NCBI RefSeq assembly: GCF_016904955.1
Contig: NZ_JADIKE010000017.1
Coordinates: forward strand, 1-33,638
Direction of reading: 5' to 3'
DNA from: Dyella flava
GTDB lineage: Bacteria > Pseudomonadota > Gammaproteobacteria > Xanthomonadales > Rhodanobacteraceae
DNA: 33,638 bases
Shown: piece after piece, positions 1 to 6,768 of the stretch
How positions within the stretch are numbered: the stretch's first letter is position 1
How the letters are laid out: the number at the start of each line of letters is the position of its first letter
The notes under the pieces: generated by a model
Databases searched by the model: none
The model's input: only the letters and a program-made list of their open reading frames with translations
What the model was told of the DNA's origin: nothing
Made by a program: the position numbers and the translations under genes

Positions 1-81
1 CGCCTCTATCCGTTCCAGGCGCGCATTACCTCCGCCGACCACAAGACCATCAATCAAGCTCATCGTGGGCTGTTTGCGCAT
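1..81 (-). CDS. 5' end of an unidentified gene (partial)
   Basis: A reading frame enters from the left edge and starts with ATG at 79-81 on the minus strand. A GAGGAA Shine-Dalgarno lies about 7 nt upstream of it. Only 27 codons are visible, beginning MRKQPTMSLIDGLVVGGG, with a second possible ATG at codon 7. There is no signal peptide. I do not recognise the protein from so short a piece. The good ribosome site is the main support. Confidence 0.5.
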   Translation of the reverse strand, partial: MRKQPTMSLIDGLVVGGGNARLERIEA

Positions 82-115
82 CGCCGTTCCTCTTCGTCGG
101 ATGGGGATAGTTTTG

Positions 116-143
116 CAAACATCCCGCTTTCGCGGGAATGACG
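116..143. repeat. REP-like palindromic intergenic repeat, copy 1
   Basis: This 28-nt element has a hairpin core, ATCCCGC-TTTC-GCGGGA(A)T. An identical copy in inverted orientation lies at 33496-33523. It sits between the partial gene at the left edge and the next gene. Its form fits the short palindromic extragenic repeats common in Xanthomonadales and Pseudomonas genomes. Possible roles, known only from such families, are mRNA 3'-end protection or a site for a REP-associated transposase. No transposase is present here. Confidence 0.75.
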
Positions 144-195
144 GCTCGGAAAACATGGGGATGCCTCAGTACTGGATACGGCGTGAAATATACCC

Positions 196-348
196 ATGGC
201 AGACAAGCGCCAGCTTTCCGCTCACCGCGAGCAAGTGACCATGGATATGGCGGTCGACCGCATGGGTGAATACGTTGCGTCTGAGCGCCTCGTCGAGATC
301 ACTCGTGGGCCGCTCAAGTGCCGCTTGATCAAGCGGATCAGTCGATAA
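196..348 (+). CDS. possible small protein, 50 aa, unrecognised
   Basis: An ATG-started frame of 51 codons begins MADKRQLSAHREQVTMDMAV and ends at TAA. It is rich in charged residues, has no signal peptide or membrane segment and ends in a basic tail (CRLIKRISR). No convincing Shine-Dalgarno precedes the ATG. It is the only plausible frame between the left repeat and the convergent secreted-protein gene. It could be a real small basic protein, the remnant of a longer gene, or chance. Confidence 0.25.
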   Translation: MADKRQLSAHREQVTMDMAVDRMGEYVASERLVEITRGPLKCRLIKRISR

Positions 349-371
349 TCAGGCTACGCACGTCATAGCGG

Positions 372-402
372 CCCCGGTTCACGCAAATCACGGAAACCGG
401 GG
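372..402 (-). terminator. stem-loop downstream of the secreted Ser/Gly-rich protein gene
   Basis: A perfect 8-bp stem (CCCCGGTT / AACCGGGG) with a 15-nt loop starts 16 nt past the stop codon of the minus-strand gene 418-1122. No T-tract follows on the minus strand, so this may be a weak terminator or an mRNA-stabilising 3' hairpin. Confidence 0.4.
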
Positions 403-417
403 TGTGGCGGTGTGTGT

Positions 418-1122
418 TCAGTTGCAGCTGACCGCTGCGCCGCTGGCGTTGGTGCAGCTGGCGCTATGGGTGATGCCTTGCCCTGGCGTGGAACTGGTGC
501 TGCCGCTATAGGAAGCACCGCTGGCATTGCTCACGCTGGTGTTGCGCGTCGTCGTGCCATTGCTGGTGGTCACGGCGGTGTTGTAGTTACCGTTCGGCCC
601 GCTGCCGCTGCGACTGTAACCCTGGCCTTGCGTATAGCTGCCACTGTGGCTGTAGGTCTGGCCGTTCGCATTGGTGGCGGTTGCGGTGTGTGTGGTTACG
701 CCGTTGGCCGTGCTGGTAGAGGTTTCGTAGCTGCCACGCGATCCGCTGCCACTGGACTGGCTACTGCCGGACCAACTGCCGTTGGTGTTGCGTGAATACG
801 ACCCGTTGCCCGAGAAGTTGCCGCCGGACGCCGTATGACCGGAATTGGAAAAATTCGCCTGGGCCGAACCATTCGGGTTGACGTTATAGCTGTTGTGGCC
901 GCTGAAGCTGCCGCCATTCACACCATTCGCCCAGTGGCGGCCTTGATGCGTGGTGGAGCCACCCGACCAGGTCGTGTAGCCGCCACCGCCGGCACTGCCG
1001 CGCGGACCATAAGCACCCGCCCCGTGGAAGCGCGTTTGTGCGAATGCGCCGTTGGCCGCGCCCAGGGCCGCGAGCAGCACCGCGCCCGCCACTAACAATT
1101 TCAAAGTTGGTAATACACGCAT
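418..1122 (-). CDS. secreted low-complexity Ser/Gly/Asn/Thr-rich protein
   Basis: This is a 234-aa protein. The ATG at 1120-1122 was chosen because AGGAG lies 8 nt upstream and a clean signal peptide follows (MRVLPTLKLLVAGAVLLAAL, cleavage probably after AFA-Q near residue 29). The longest frame starts 42 codons earlier without a signal peptide. The mature chain is almost entirely Gly, Ser, Asn and Thr, in loose repeats such as NGSYSRNTNGSWSG and TTSNGTTTRNTSVSN. Only one Cys pair is visible, near the C-terminus (SASC...AVSC). It has no catalytic motif. Composition suggests an extended, flexible extracellular or periplasmic protein, perhaps surface- or matrix-associated, but the function is unknown. 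It appears monocistronic. High-GC codon use matches its neighbours. Confidence 0.8.
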   Translation of the reverse strand: MRVLPTLKLLVAGAVLLAALGAANGAFAQTRFHGAGAYGPRGSAGGGGYTTWSGGSTTHQGRHWANGVNGGSFSGHNSYNVNPNGSAQANFSNSGHTASGGNFSGNGSYSRNTNGSWSGSSQSSGSGSRGSYETSTSTANGVTTHTATATNANGQTYSHSGSYTQGQGYSRSGSGPNGNYNTAVTTSNGTTTRNTSVSNASGASYSGSTSSTPGQGITHSASCTNASGAAVSCN

Positions 1123-1531
1123 CCTGAATTCTCCTGCCAAAAAAAGGGAGGTCGACATGACTAGTCCCGACGAGGAGCCATTCTGGAAGGCAGATTTAAA
1201 TGAGTTATGTAGGAAGCATCGGCAAATGTAACAAGGTGTTACAGCCATACCTTGCTGGCGCCAGACGCTGTTTCAGCACCTTTGCGCTCTATAAGGAGCA
1301 TCGTGCCCAACGGAATAAGGGCTACGCATGTCTACGCTCGAAGACGTACAGAATACCTGTCTCCGCCGGCGGGCCTTGAAGGGACAACAGACAGGCCAGC
1401 GCCGTGGTCCAGCCACGGCGCGGATGGAATGGTTGAGCAGGCGATGTCGCGCAAGAGATGCGCACACACGAATAGGGCATGTCTTCTTAAGCGACGACCT
1501 CGCGATCGTTGATCGAATGCCTCACTAAAGT
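1123..1531. other. intergenic region with no supported gene
   Basis: These 409 bases separate two minus-strand genes. They hold the leader and possible promoter of the secreted protein (left part) and the 3' side of the DJ-1 family gene (right part). A 66-codon plus-strand frame at 1328-1528 has an AAGGG ribosome-site-like sequence, but its codon use is unlike the neighbours and its protein resembles nothing. I see no repeat or clear terminator. Confidence 0.5.
1206..1234 (-). promoter_or_regulatory. possible sigma70-like promoter for the secreted Ser/Gly-rich protein
   Basis: On the minus strand TTGTTA is followed by a 17-nt spacer and TACATA, about 80 nt upstream of the gene's start codon. 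The -35 matches the consensus at four of six positions, and the -10 is weak. Position and spacing are good, but this is a pattern-based guess. Confidence 0.3.
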
Positions 1532-2221
1532 TCAGGCGGCGGCTTTGGTGCTCATCAGGCTCAGCAACTCCTTCGCGGTGGCTTCCGATGACGCCGGATT
1601 CTGTCCGGTGATCAGGCGGCCATCGGTGATGGCAAAGCTCTGCCAATCGGGAGCTTTTTCAAAAAGACCGCCGAGCCGCTTGAGTTCGTCTTCAACGAGG
1701 AACGGCACCACCTTGGTGAGCTCCACCGCTTCCTCTTCGGAGTTGGTGAACCCAGTTACCCGTTTTCCCTTGACGATGGGCTCGCCCTTGTACTTCACAT
1801 GGCGAAGTACGCCAGGGGCGTGACACACAGCGGCGACGGGTTTGCCGCTGTTGTAGAAGTCTTCGATCAGTTTGATCGAGATGGGGTCTTCCGCCAGATC
1901 CCACAGCGGGCCGTGGCCGCCCGGGTAGAAAACGGTGTCGAAGTCTTTGGCCTGGACGCTGTCGAGGCGAACGGTCTTGGCAAGTACGTCCTGGGCTTTC
2001 TTGTCAGCCTTGAAGCGGTTCTGGGAAGGGGTCTGGTTATTCGGGTCATCGCTCTTTGGATCAATCGGCGGTTGTCCGCCTTTGGGCGAGGCAACGGTCA
2101 CTTGTGCGCCGGCATCAGTGAAGACGTAATAAGGAGCTGCAAATTCCTCCAGCCAAAAGCCGGTCTTCTTGCCGGTGTTGCCAAGGGTATCGTGGGAGGT
2201 CAAAACCATGAGAATTTTCAC
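1532..2221 (-). CDS. DJ-1/PfpI superfamily protein, Hsp31-like (type 1 glutamine amidotransferase domain)
   Basis: This 229-aa protein fits the Hsp31-like branch of the DJ-1/PfpI family, whose members act as holding chaperones, glyoxalases (methylglyoxal to lactate) or deglycases. The GTG at 2219-2221 is chosen because AGGAG lies 8 nt upstream and the protein then starts on the family's first strand, VKILMVLTS. The nucleophile elbow is AVCHAPG with Cys133 and His134, and the conserved acidic residue is in GFWLEEF (Glu25/26). The strand-plus-loop FYPGGHGPLWDL (98-109) is typical, and the whole fold is present at normal length. No signal peptide, so cytoplasmic. It stands alone. Exact substrate or chaperone role cannot be read from sequence. 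An older label, intracellular protease, would also be given to this family. Confidence 0.9.
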   Translation of the reverse strand: MKILMVLTSHDTLGNTGKKTGFWLEEFAAPYYVFTDAGAQVTVASPKGGQPPIDPKSDDPNNQTPSQNRFKADKKAQDVLAKTVRLDSVQAKDFDTVFYPGGHGPLWDLAEDPISIKLIEDFYNSGKPVAAVCHAPGVLRHVKYKGEPIVKGKRVTGFTNSEEEAVELTKVVPFLVEDELKRLGGLFEKAPDWQSFAITDGRLITGQNPASSEATAKELLSLMSTKAAA

Positions 2222-2875
2222 GTGGGCTCTCCTGACGTAAATTCTGAAATCGCATATACGTGTGCGCACGAGCATAGAGAAAGCAAGAATGACGCCGCCG
2301 GAGGCAGCAACCGCAGCCTGTTTCCACTAGCACCCATGAAGCTCCATGCATCGATATGGTCGAAAGCTACTCCTTGGCTTGATTCGGGCGATGGGAAGTT
2401 CACGTGCCCGATGACACTCGCCTGAGCGTTTTCACTTTCGACGTTACCGAAAACACTTCACTCGACTCGTTCTGTTCACCTCGTAGCGAAACCATCGCCG
2501 AAGAGGCATCGTTGAGAGCGAGCAACGTCGAGTTATGCGATAGAAGGCGTTACGTGAGTGCAAAGAGGATGTTCTCTGGTTGGAACCAACGCGGTTGATG
2601 AATGAGACGCCGATCGCGCAGCTTGGCATGTGCCATTCCGATACTGCGCAGGCACGCGTGTTTCCGTCATGGAGATGACACAAACGAACGCGTCTTCGCG
2701 CCCATTTCACGATGTCGCGAATGCAATACATGATGTTGTCCGCCGCGGATGCGGGTAAAGGCGCGTTGGCACACATGTATCCCTGCGAATCGGAAAGTTG
2801 CGCGGCAAATTGGAAAGCACGTGGCGCGGCAGTTCGCAAGAATGCCTTCAACCCAAGGTGGCCCGCGAGGCTTTT
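2222..2875. other. long intergenic region with no confident gene
   Basis: About 650 bases lie between the divergent DJ-1 family gene and the small zinc-ribbon gene. Several open frames cross it on both strands, including a minus-strand frame at 2444-3151, but none has a good ribosome site, signal peptide, motif or family resemblance. Base composition is slightly lower in GC than the flanks. It must contain the promoters of both flanking genes. I cannot place them. It may be a decayed gene. Confidence 0.4.
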
Positions 2876-3061
2876 ATGGATATCGACTTTATCGAGCAAT
2901 TCATTTGCTCCGATTGCGGCTTCGTCTATGGCGAGATGCTGGCCTTCCACGGCAGCCACAATCACCACACGAACCGCGCCTGCCCAAGCTGTGGCGCCGG
3001 CGCTGTTTCGTCGCTTGAGTGCGTTTATCACGTCTCGCAGGCCTTGCTGATCCGCTTTTGA
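2876..3061 (+). CDS. small zinc-ribbon protein
   Basis: This 61-aa protein has two CxxC knuckles, CSDC at residues 11-14 and CPSC at 36-39, separated by a His-rich loop (AFHGSHNHH, 24-31), and a further Cys49. This is the pattern of a zinc ribbon that coordinates one Zn2+. The ATG at 2876 has a GAGG-type ribosome site close upstream and gives a compact domain. The longer frame from 2798 adds a basic, unmotivated segment. No partner is visible: it lies about 100 bp before the MliC-like gene. Function is unknown. Possible roles are a small nucleic-acid- or protein-binding factor. Overlapping frames on the other strand look like shadows. Confidence 0.6.
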   Translation: MDIDFIEQFICSDCGFVYGEMLAFHGSHNHHTNRACPSCGAGAVSSLECVYHVSQALLIRF

Positions 3062-3168
3062 CCGAGCTGCATCGCAGCGCCGCGTCCATTTTTCATTCTT
3101 CCAGACAGCGCTTCGCGCCATCCATATGAGGTGGGGCGCGAAGCGCGTCATCCATTGAGGAGTTTTCC

Positions 3169-3513
3169 ATGAAGGTACTTCCGTTCACCGGATTGCTGCT
3201 TTTTGCGGGCAGTGCGGGTGCTACGTCGATGAGCGTGCCACTGGTCCAGGTGAAGCAGACCATCACCGCCGACTATCACTGCCCCAGTGGCGAACGCTTC
3301 AGTGTGACGTACCTCAATGCCAGCAATGGCCAGAGTTTCGCCGTGCTGCAGTATCAGGGCAAAACCATGCTGCTGGTCAACGGCATGTCCGCCGATGGCG
3401 TGCGGTATCAGGCCGATTCCATCACGTGGTGGATCAAGGGGCGCGGCGGCACGCTATTCGATGCACGCATCGACCCCGACAAGCCCGTCCTGGACGGATG
3501 CGCGACGAAGTAA
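3169..3513 (+). CDS. MliC-family C-type lysozyme inhibitor-like protein, secreted
   Basis: This 114-aa protein starts at an ATG 7 nt after a GAGGAG ribosome site. Residues 1-18 form a signal peptide (MKVLPFTGLLLFAGSAGA). There is no lipobox, so the product should be soluble and periplasmic, the PliC-like form. The rest matches the MliC/PliC beta-barrel: YHCPSGERFSVTY (36-48), QYQGKTMLL, then the inhibitory-loop pattern SADGVRY (74-80) and WWIKG with Lys90. In studied members a Ser and a Lys of these two segments enter the lysozyme active site. Cys38 and Cys111 could form the disulfide. Family members protect peptidoglycan from host or predator C-type lysozyme. It precedes a lipoprotein gene by 185 bp. 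Confidence 0.8.
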   Translation: MKVLPFTGLLLFAGSAGATSMSVPLVQVKQTITADYHCPSGERFSVTYLNASNGQSFAVLQYQGKTMLLVNGMSADGVRYQADSITWWIKGRGGTLFDARIDPDKPVLDGCATK

Positions 3514-3698
3514 TGGTGCGTTCGGCCACCGGCCCGCCACGCCGCCGTTCGATTTTGAAAGGCTTTGTGCGGACGTGAAAAAGCCCCTGCGTTTCGAAAA
3601 GATCGATCCCGCTTCGGCGCCCACAATGAGCCCCGAAATCGTTCAACGAGATTTCGATCGGTGCAGTCCTTTGCATTCAACCATCGGAGAAAACCATC

Positions 3699-3983
3699 AT
3701 GAGCATGAAGAGTTTTGTACTGGGTGTGGCGCTGGCTTCCACCACTTTGTTCGGTTGCGCCACCATGGCGCAGGATCGCCCCAACGTAGATATCGGTTGG
3801 CACCACGGCAATCTGCGTAACGCGCAGGAAAACATCGTTGCCGCATTCGAGTATATCCAGCAGGCGCAGCGCGCCAACGACGGCCAGTTGGGCGGGCACG
3901 CCGCACGCGCCAAGGAATTGCTGGCTGAAGCCAACGAAGAGCTGCGCATGGCTGCCGACGTGTCCAACGCCGAAGGTCATTGA
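3699..3983 (+). CDS. small outer-membrane lipoprotein, helical
   Basis: This 94-aa product has a type II signal peptide with lipobox LFGC (lipidated Cys20). Residue +2 is Ala, not Asp, which predicts sorting to the outer membrane. The mature 75 residues are predicted mostly helical and polar (NAQENIVAAFEYIQQAQRAN, then AARAKELLAEANEELRMAAD), like small helical-hairpin envelope proteins. A GGAG ribosome site is 9 nt upstream of the first ATG. A second ATG two codons later is also possible. A strong terminator follows within 40 bp. No specific family is recognised. Role may be structural or as a stress-related lipoprotein, which is inference only. Confidence 0.75.
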   Translation: MSMKSFVLGVALASTTLFGCATMAQDRPNVDIGWHHGNLRNAQENIVAAFEYIQQAQRANDGQLGGHAARAKELLAEANEELRMAADVSNAEGH

Positions 3984-4021
3984 ACAACGACAACGACACG
4001 CTGGATTCCCTTCCCTCCCTT

Positions 4022-4069
4022 AGCCGGATAGTCGACATCGTTACGATGGCGTTATCCGGCTCTTTTTTT
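4022..4069 (+). terminator. Rho-independent terminator after the lipoprotein gene
   Basis: A perfect 9-bp outer stem (AGCCGGATA / TATCCGGCT) encloses an inner hairpin (CATCG-TTA-CGATG) and is followed by seven T residues on the plus strand. It begins about 40 bp past the stop codon at 3983 and ends that transcription unit. Confidence 0.9.
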
Positions 4070-4237
4070 GACGAAGCGCCGTTTGAAAACGCACACGTGT
4101 CGCCGATCGGCCGGGACGTGGTACACCGCCAACATACTGGCGGATTTCCCGATGTGCACACATAATCGGCGCGGGCGCTACGCGCGAGGGCTTGCGCGAG
4201 GGGAACTTCAGTTCGATCACGGTCGGGAGCTCTAGTC

Positions 4238-5170
4238 ATGCAGTTCCGGCATTTGCGTTACTTCGCAAAGATCGTCGAAGCGGGAAGCTTTTCCCGCGCC
4301 GCCGCGCTTATCCATATTGCCCAGCCGGCACTGAGCAAGCAGATTGCGGAGCTGGAAGACGAGTTCGGCGTAACGCTGCTTCATCGCAGCGCACGTGGCG
4401 TGACGCCCACGGTGGCGGGCGAAGTGTTGTATCAGGAAGCGCTCAAGCTGATTCGTCACGTCGACGATCTGCCGTCCATCGTGCGCTCTTCGCAGGGTGA
4501 CGTGCAGGGCGTGGTGTCTTTTGGCATGGCCTCGACCGTGGCGCCCGCGCTTACGGGCAAGATGCTGGAAATCTGCCGGAATACGTTGCCGCACGTGACC
4601 TTGCGCTTTGTCACCGGCGACAGCCTCACGCTGCGCGAAAAAGTGGCCGCACGGGCGGTTGACCTTGCCATCGTGTTCGAAGACGAGCCCGAAGGCGGCT
4701 TCACACGCGAAGTGCTGTTCCGGCAGCGGCTTTATCTGGCAAACCCCAAAGGCAGCAAGCGCGCATTACCCATTTCATTATCGGAAATCAGCGCATTGCC
4801 GCTGGTGTTGCCGACGCCCACGAACGTGTTGCGCCGCGTGCTCGATCGCGCTTTCGCGCAGGCCAATATCACGCTGCGGCCGATTGCCGAATCCGATCTG
4901 TTCGACGTGATGCTCTCGGCGGTCGAAACCGGTCTGGGCCATGCGGTGATGCCCAAGGGCGATTTCTCGGACGTGCCGGGTCATCAGGACATCGGCACCA
5001 CGCCGATCGAGCCGCCGATCTATCTCACCGCCTGCCTGGTCACCTCGCAGGATGTGCCCTTGACCCAGGCCGCTCTGGCGGTCGAGGCCGCGCTGCTGAC
5101 CTTTATCCGCGGCCAGTTGGACAAAACGTCCTTCCACGGTGCTGAGTGGGTGGAGCCGGGGCAGCCATAG
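4238..5170 (+). CDS. LysR-family transcriptional regulator, Nac-like
   Basis: This 310-aa protein has the standard LysR layout. Residues 1-60 are the winged HTH (MQFRHLRYFAKIVEAGSFSR, then IAQPALSKQIAELEDEFGV and RGVTPTVAG), and about 90-295 form the periplasmic-binding-like effector domain. The N-terminus resembles Nac/Cbl regulators (YFxKIVxxGSxxxAA, HIAQPALSxQ) and the effector domain starts GVVSFGMASTVAPALTG. Members bind DNA as tetramers and respond to a small co-inducer, which is not known here. Only a weak ribosome site is seen (GGGAGCT about 6 nt upstream). No divergent target gene is adjacent: the neighbours are a terminated upstream unit and an AraC regulator downstream on the same strand. 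Whether it controls nitrogen genes as Nac does is not shown. Confidence 0.9.
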   Translation: MQFRHLRYFAKIVEAGSFSRAAALIHIAQPALSKQIAELEDEFGVTLLHRSARGVTPTVAGEVLYQEALKLIRHVDDLPSIVRSSQGDVQGVVSFGMASTVAPALTGKMLEICRNTLPHVTLRFVTGDSLTLREKVAARAVDLAIVFEDEPEGGFTREVLFRQRLYLANPKGSKRALPISLSEISALPLVLPTPTNVLRRVLDRAFAQANITLRPIAESDLFDVMLSAVETGLGHAVMPKGDFSDVPGHQDIGTTPIEPPIYLTACLVTSQDVPLTQAALAVEAALLTFIRGQLDKTSFHGAEWVEPGQP

Positions 5171-5250
5171 CTGGCCGTTATGGCCGCATAGCGAAACGGT
5201 ATTTTCGCTGCGCTCGGAATAGTCCGACTATATGACGCATCGCACCACAC

Positions 5251-5266
5251 GGGGCCGGTCGGCCCC
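5251..5266 (+). terminator. GC-rich hairpin downstream of the LysR gene
   Basis: A 6-bp perfect stem (GGGGCC / GGCCCC) with tetraloop GGTC lies 80 bp past the LysR stop codon. No T-tract follows, so it is at best an imperfect terminator. Confidence 0.3.
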
Positions 5267-5355
5267 CGGCGGTTGCCAATACCGATAGGCCGTAGCCACC
5301 AGCCCACAAGCCCGAACCACCGCTTCGACCTGTCACAACGTCATTCGAATTTGCA

Positions 5356-5373
5356 CCGGCGCAGTCGCGCCGG
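5356..5373 (+). promoter_or_regulatory. leader hairpin just upstream of the AraC ribosome site
   Basis: A perfect 7-bp stem (CCGGCGC / GCGCCGG) with loop AGTC ends 3 nt before the GGGGAAG ribosome site of the gene at 5386. In an mRNA leader it could affect ribosome access. That role is only inferred from position. Confidence 0.3.
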
Positions 5374-5385
5374 AACGGGGAAGTC

Positions 5386-6351
5386 ATGTCCTGCGTCGTT
5401 CAGCATCGGAAAAACAAGGCACTGGCCGCCCAGGCCGCTTCGGTTACCCACGATCTGTTGACCCGCGTGGGGGCTAGCCCGGACTGGCAGCACAAGGCCG
5501 TGCGCTGCAGCGAGCGGCCCTCGCAGATCGCCGTTTCGCTGTGGACCCACCATGCCAACGGCAATGGCGAATGCCGGATTACCACGCCACGCGATGTCTA
5601 CACGGTAGGTATCGTGCTCGACAACATTCACGTTTGCCTGGATGTGAACGCCCAGCGGGTCATCGACGCGGCGGTCGAGGCGGGTACGTGTTTCGTCGCC
5701 CGTCCCGGGGAAACCGTGCATGTGGTGTGCCCGCGTGGCTACAAGGCGCTGCACCTGAGTATCCCGAGCGAGCTGCTGTGGTTCAGTGCCGATGCGGAGC
5801 ATGCTTGCGCCGCGCTGGATGGTCGTTCGATCGGCCCGGTGAAAAACGATTTGCTGTTGCAGCTGGCCCGCACCCTGACCGATATCGCCGACGACGACCA
5901 GAATGCGTCATTCGCCGAGCAACTGGTCAGCATGCTGGTCGATGGCATCCGCCACCTGCGCGCCGAGAACGCCACGACTACGCGCATCAGTCGTAAGACC
6001 ACCTTGCCCAACTGGCGCCTGCAGCGCGTGGATAGCTACGTCAAAGCGCATCTGTCCGAACCGGTCGCGCTGTCCGATATGGCTGAAGCCGCAGGCCTGT
6101 CGCCGATGCATTTCGCCGCGCAGTTCCGCTCCGCCACCGGTTACCGTCCGCACCACTACCTGCTGCTGTGCCGGCTGGAGCGCGCCAAGGAACTGATGGG
6201 CAACGCGTCGCTTTCGATGCTGGATGTCGCCCTGGATGTGGGTTTTCGCACCCAGGCGCACTTCACCACGGTGTTCAAGCGCCTTAACGGCAAGACGCCG
6301 AGCGTCTGGCGCGATGATCTACTGGACGCGCGTCTGGCTAAAATTGCGTGA
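5386..6351 (+). CDS. AraC-family transcriptional regulator (paralogue 1)
   Basis: This 321-aa regulator starts at ATG after a GGGGAAG ribosome site. Residues about 30-200 form a beta-rich effector domain of the AraC-binding-like type, and about 215-312 the double HTH: VDSYVKAHLSEPVALSDMAE, AGLSPMHFAAQFRSATGYRP, then the second HTH ending FRTQAHFTTVFKRLNGKTPS. The effector is unknown. A second regulator at 10226-11134 is a paralogue along its whole length, strongest in the HTH (MHFAAxFRxATGxRPHHYLL). The LprI-like gene follows by about 30 bp on the same strand, so the two may be co-transcribed. Residue signatures do not tell whether it activates or represses. Confidence 0.9.
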   Translation: MSCVVQHRKNKALAAQAASVTHDLLTRVGASPDWQHKAVRCSERPSQIAVSLWTHHANGNGECRITTPRDVYTVGIVLDNIHVCLDVNAQRVIDAAVEAGTCFVARPGETVHVVCPRGYKALHLSIPSELLWFSADAEHACAALDGRSIGPVKNDLLLQLARTLTDIADDDQNASFAEQLVSMLVDGIRHLRAENATTTRISRKTTLPNWRLQRVDSYVKAHLSEPVALSDMAEAAGLSPMHFAAQFRSATGYRPHHYLLLCRLERAKELMGNASLSMLDVALDVGFRTQAHFTTVFKRLNGKTPSVWRDDLLDARLAKIA

Positions 6352-6381
6352 CCTGATACACGCACTCCTGGAGCCATGACG

Positions 6382-6768
6382 ATGAAGACGGCACGCTTGA
6401 GCACGCTGCTGGTGGGTTTGTTATTGGCGGGGCCGGCGACTGCACAGATTGCCAGTTACGAGTGCACAAAAGCTGTCACGGCGGCCGAGCATGCGATCTG
6501 CACGTCGCCGTCACTCGGCCGCAAGGACGTGATCGCCGCCACCTATTACGACCTGCTGCTGCATCTGAAACCCGCGGTCCCCGGCATGGCCTATCGCGAG
6601 TTCGACGATCATCTGCGCGACGAGCAGCGTCAATTCCTGGTTACACGCAATGCCTGCGGTGCGAACAACAGTTGCCTTGAACAGAGCTATGACGATCGGA
6701 TCGCTGCGTTACGCAAGATCGTCGACCGTAATGCCGCCGTCGTTTTTGATCGGCCGGTAGGCCCTTAA
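6382..6768 (+). CDS. secreted LprI-like (DUF1311) protein, possible lysozyme inhibitor
   Basis: This 128-aa protein has a signal peptide at residues 1-21 (cleavage after PATA). The second of two ATGs is chosen because GGAG is then 8 nt upstream. The first, at 6376, would leave only 2 nt. The mature part matches the LprI/DUF1311 pattern: YECTKAVTAAEHAICTSPSL, a YYDLLLHL segment, then DEQRQFLVTRNACGANNSC and YDDRIAAL. Four cysteines (28, 40, 92, 98) fit two disulfides in the periplasm. Mycobacterial LprI inhibits lysozyme. Most family members are uncharacterised. It follows the AraC gene closely. Its TAA stop overlaps the stop of the convergent lipase gene within TTAA. Confidence 0.8.
   Translation: MKTARLSTLLVGLLLAGPATAQIASYECTKAVTAAEHAICTSPSLGRKDVIAATYYDLLLHLKPAVPGMAYREFDDHLRDEQRQFLVTRNACGANNSCLEQSYDDRIAALRKIVDRNAAVVFDRPVGP

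Noticed and set aside
1328..1528. 66-codon plus-strand frame with AAGGG 6 nt upstream
   Set aside because: The ribosome site is tempting but codon use lacks the GC-rich third positions of the neighbours and the protein has no family or motif.
2444..3151. 235-codon minus-strand frame
   Set aside because: It covers the zinc-ribbon gene and the gap upstream, but has no ribosome site, no protein-like composition along its length and no motif.
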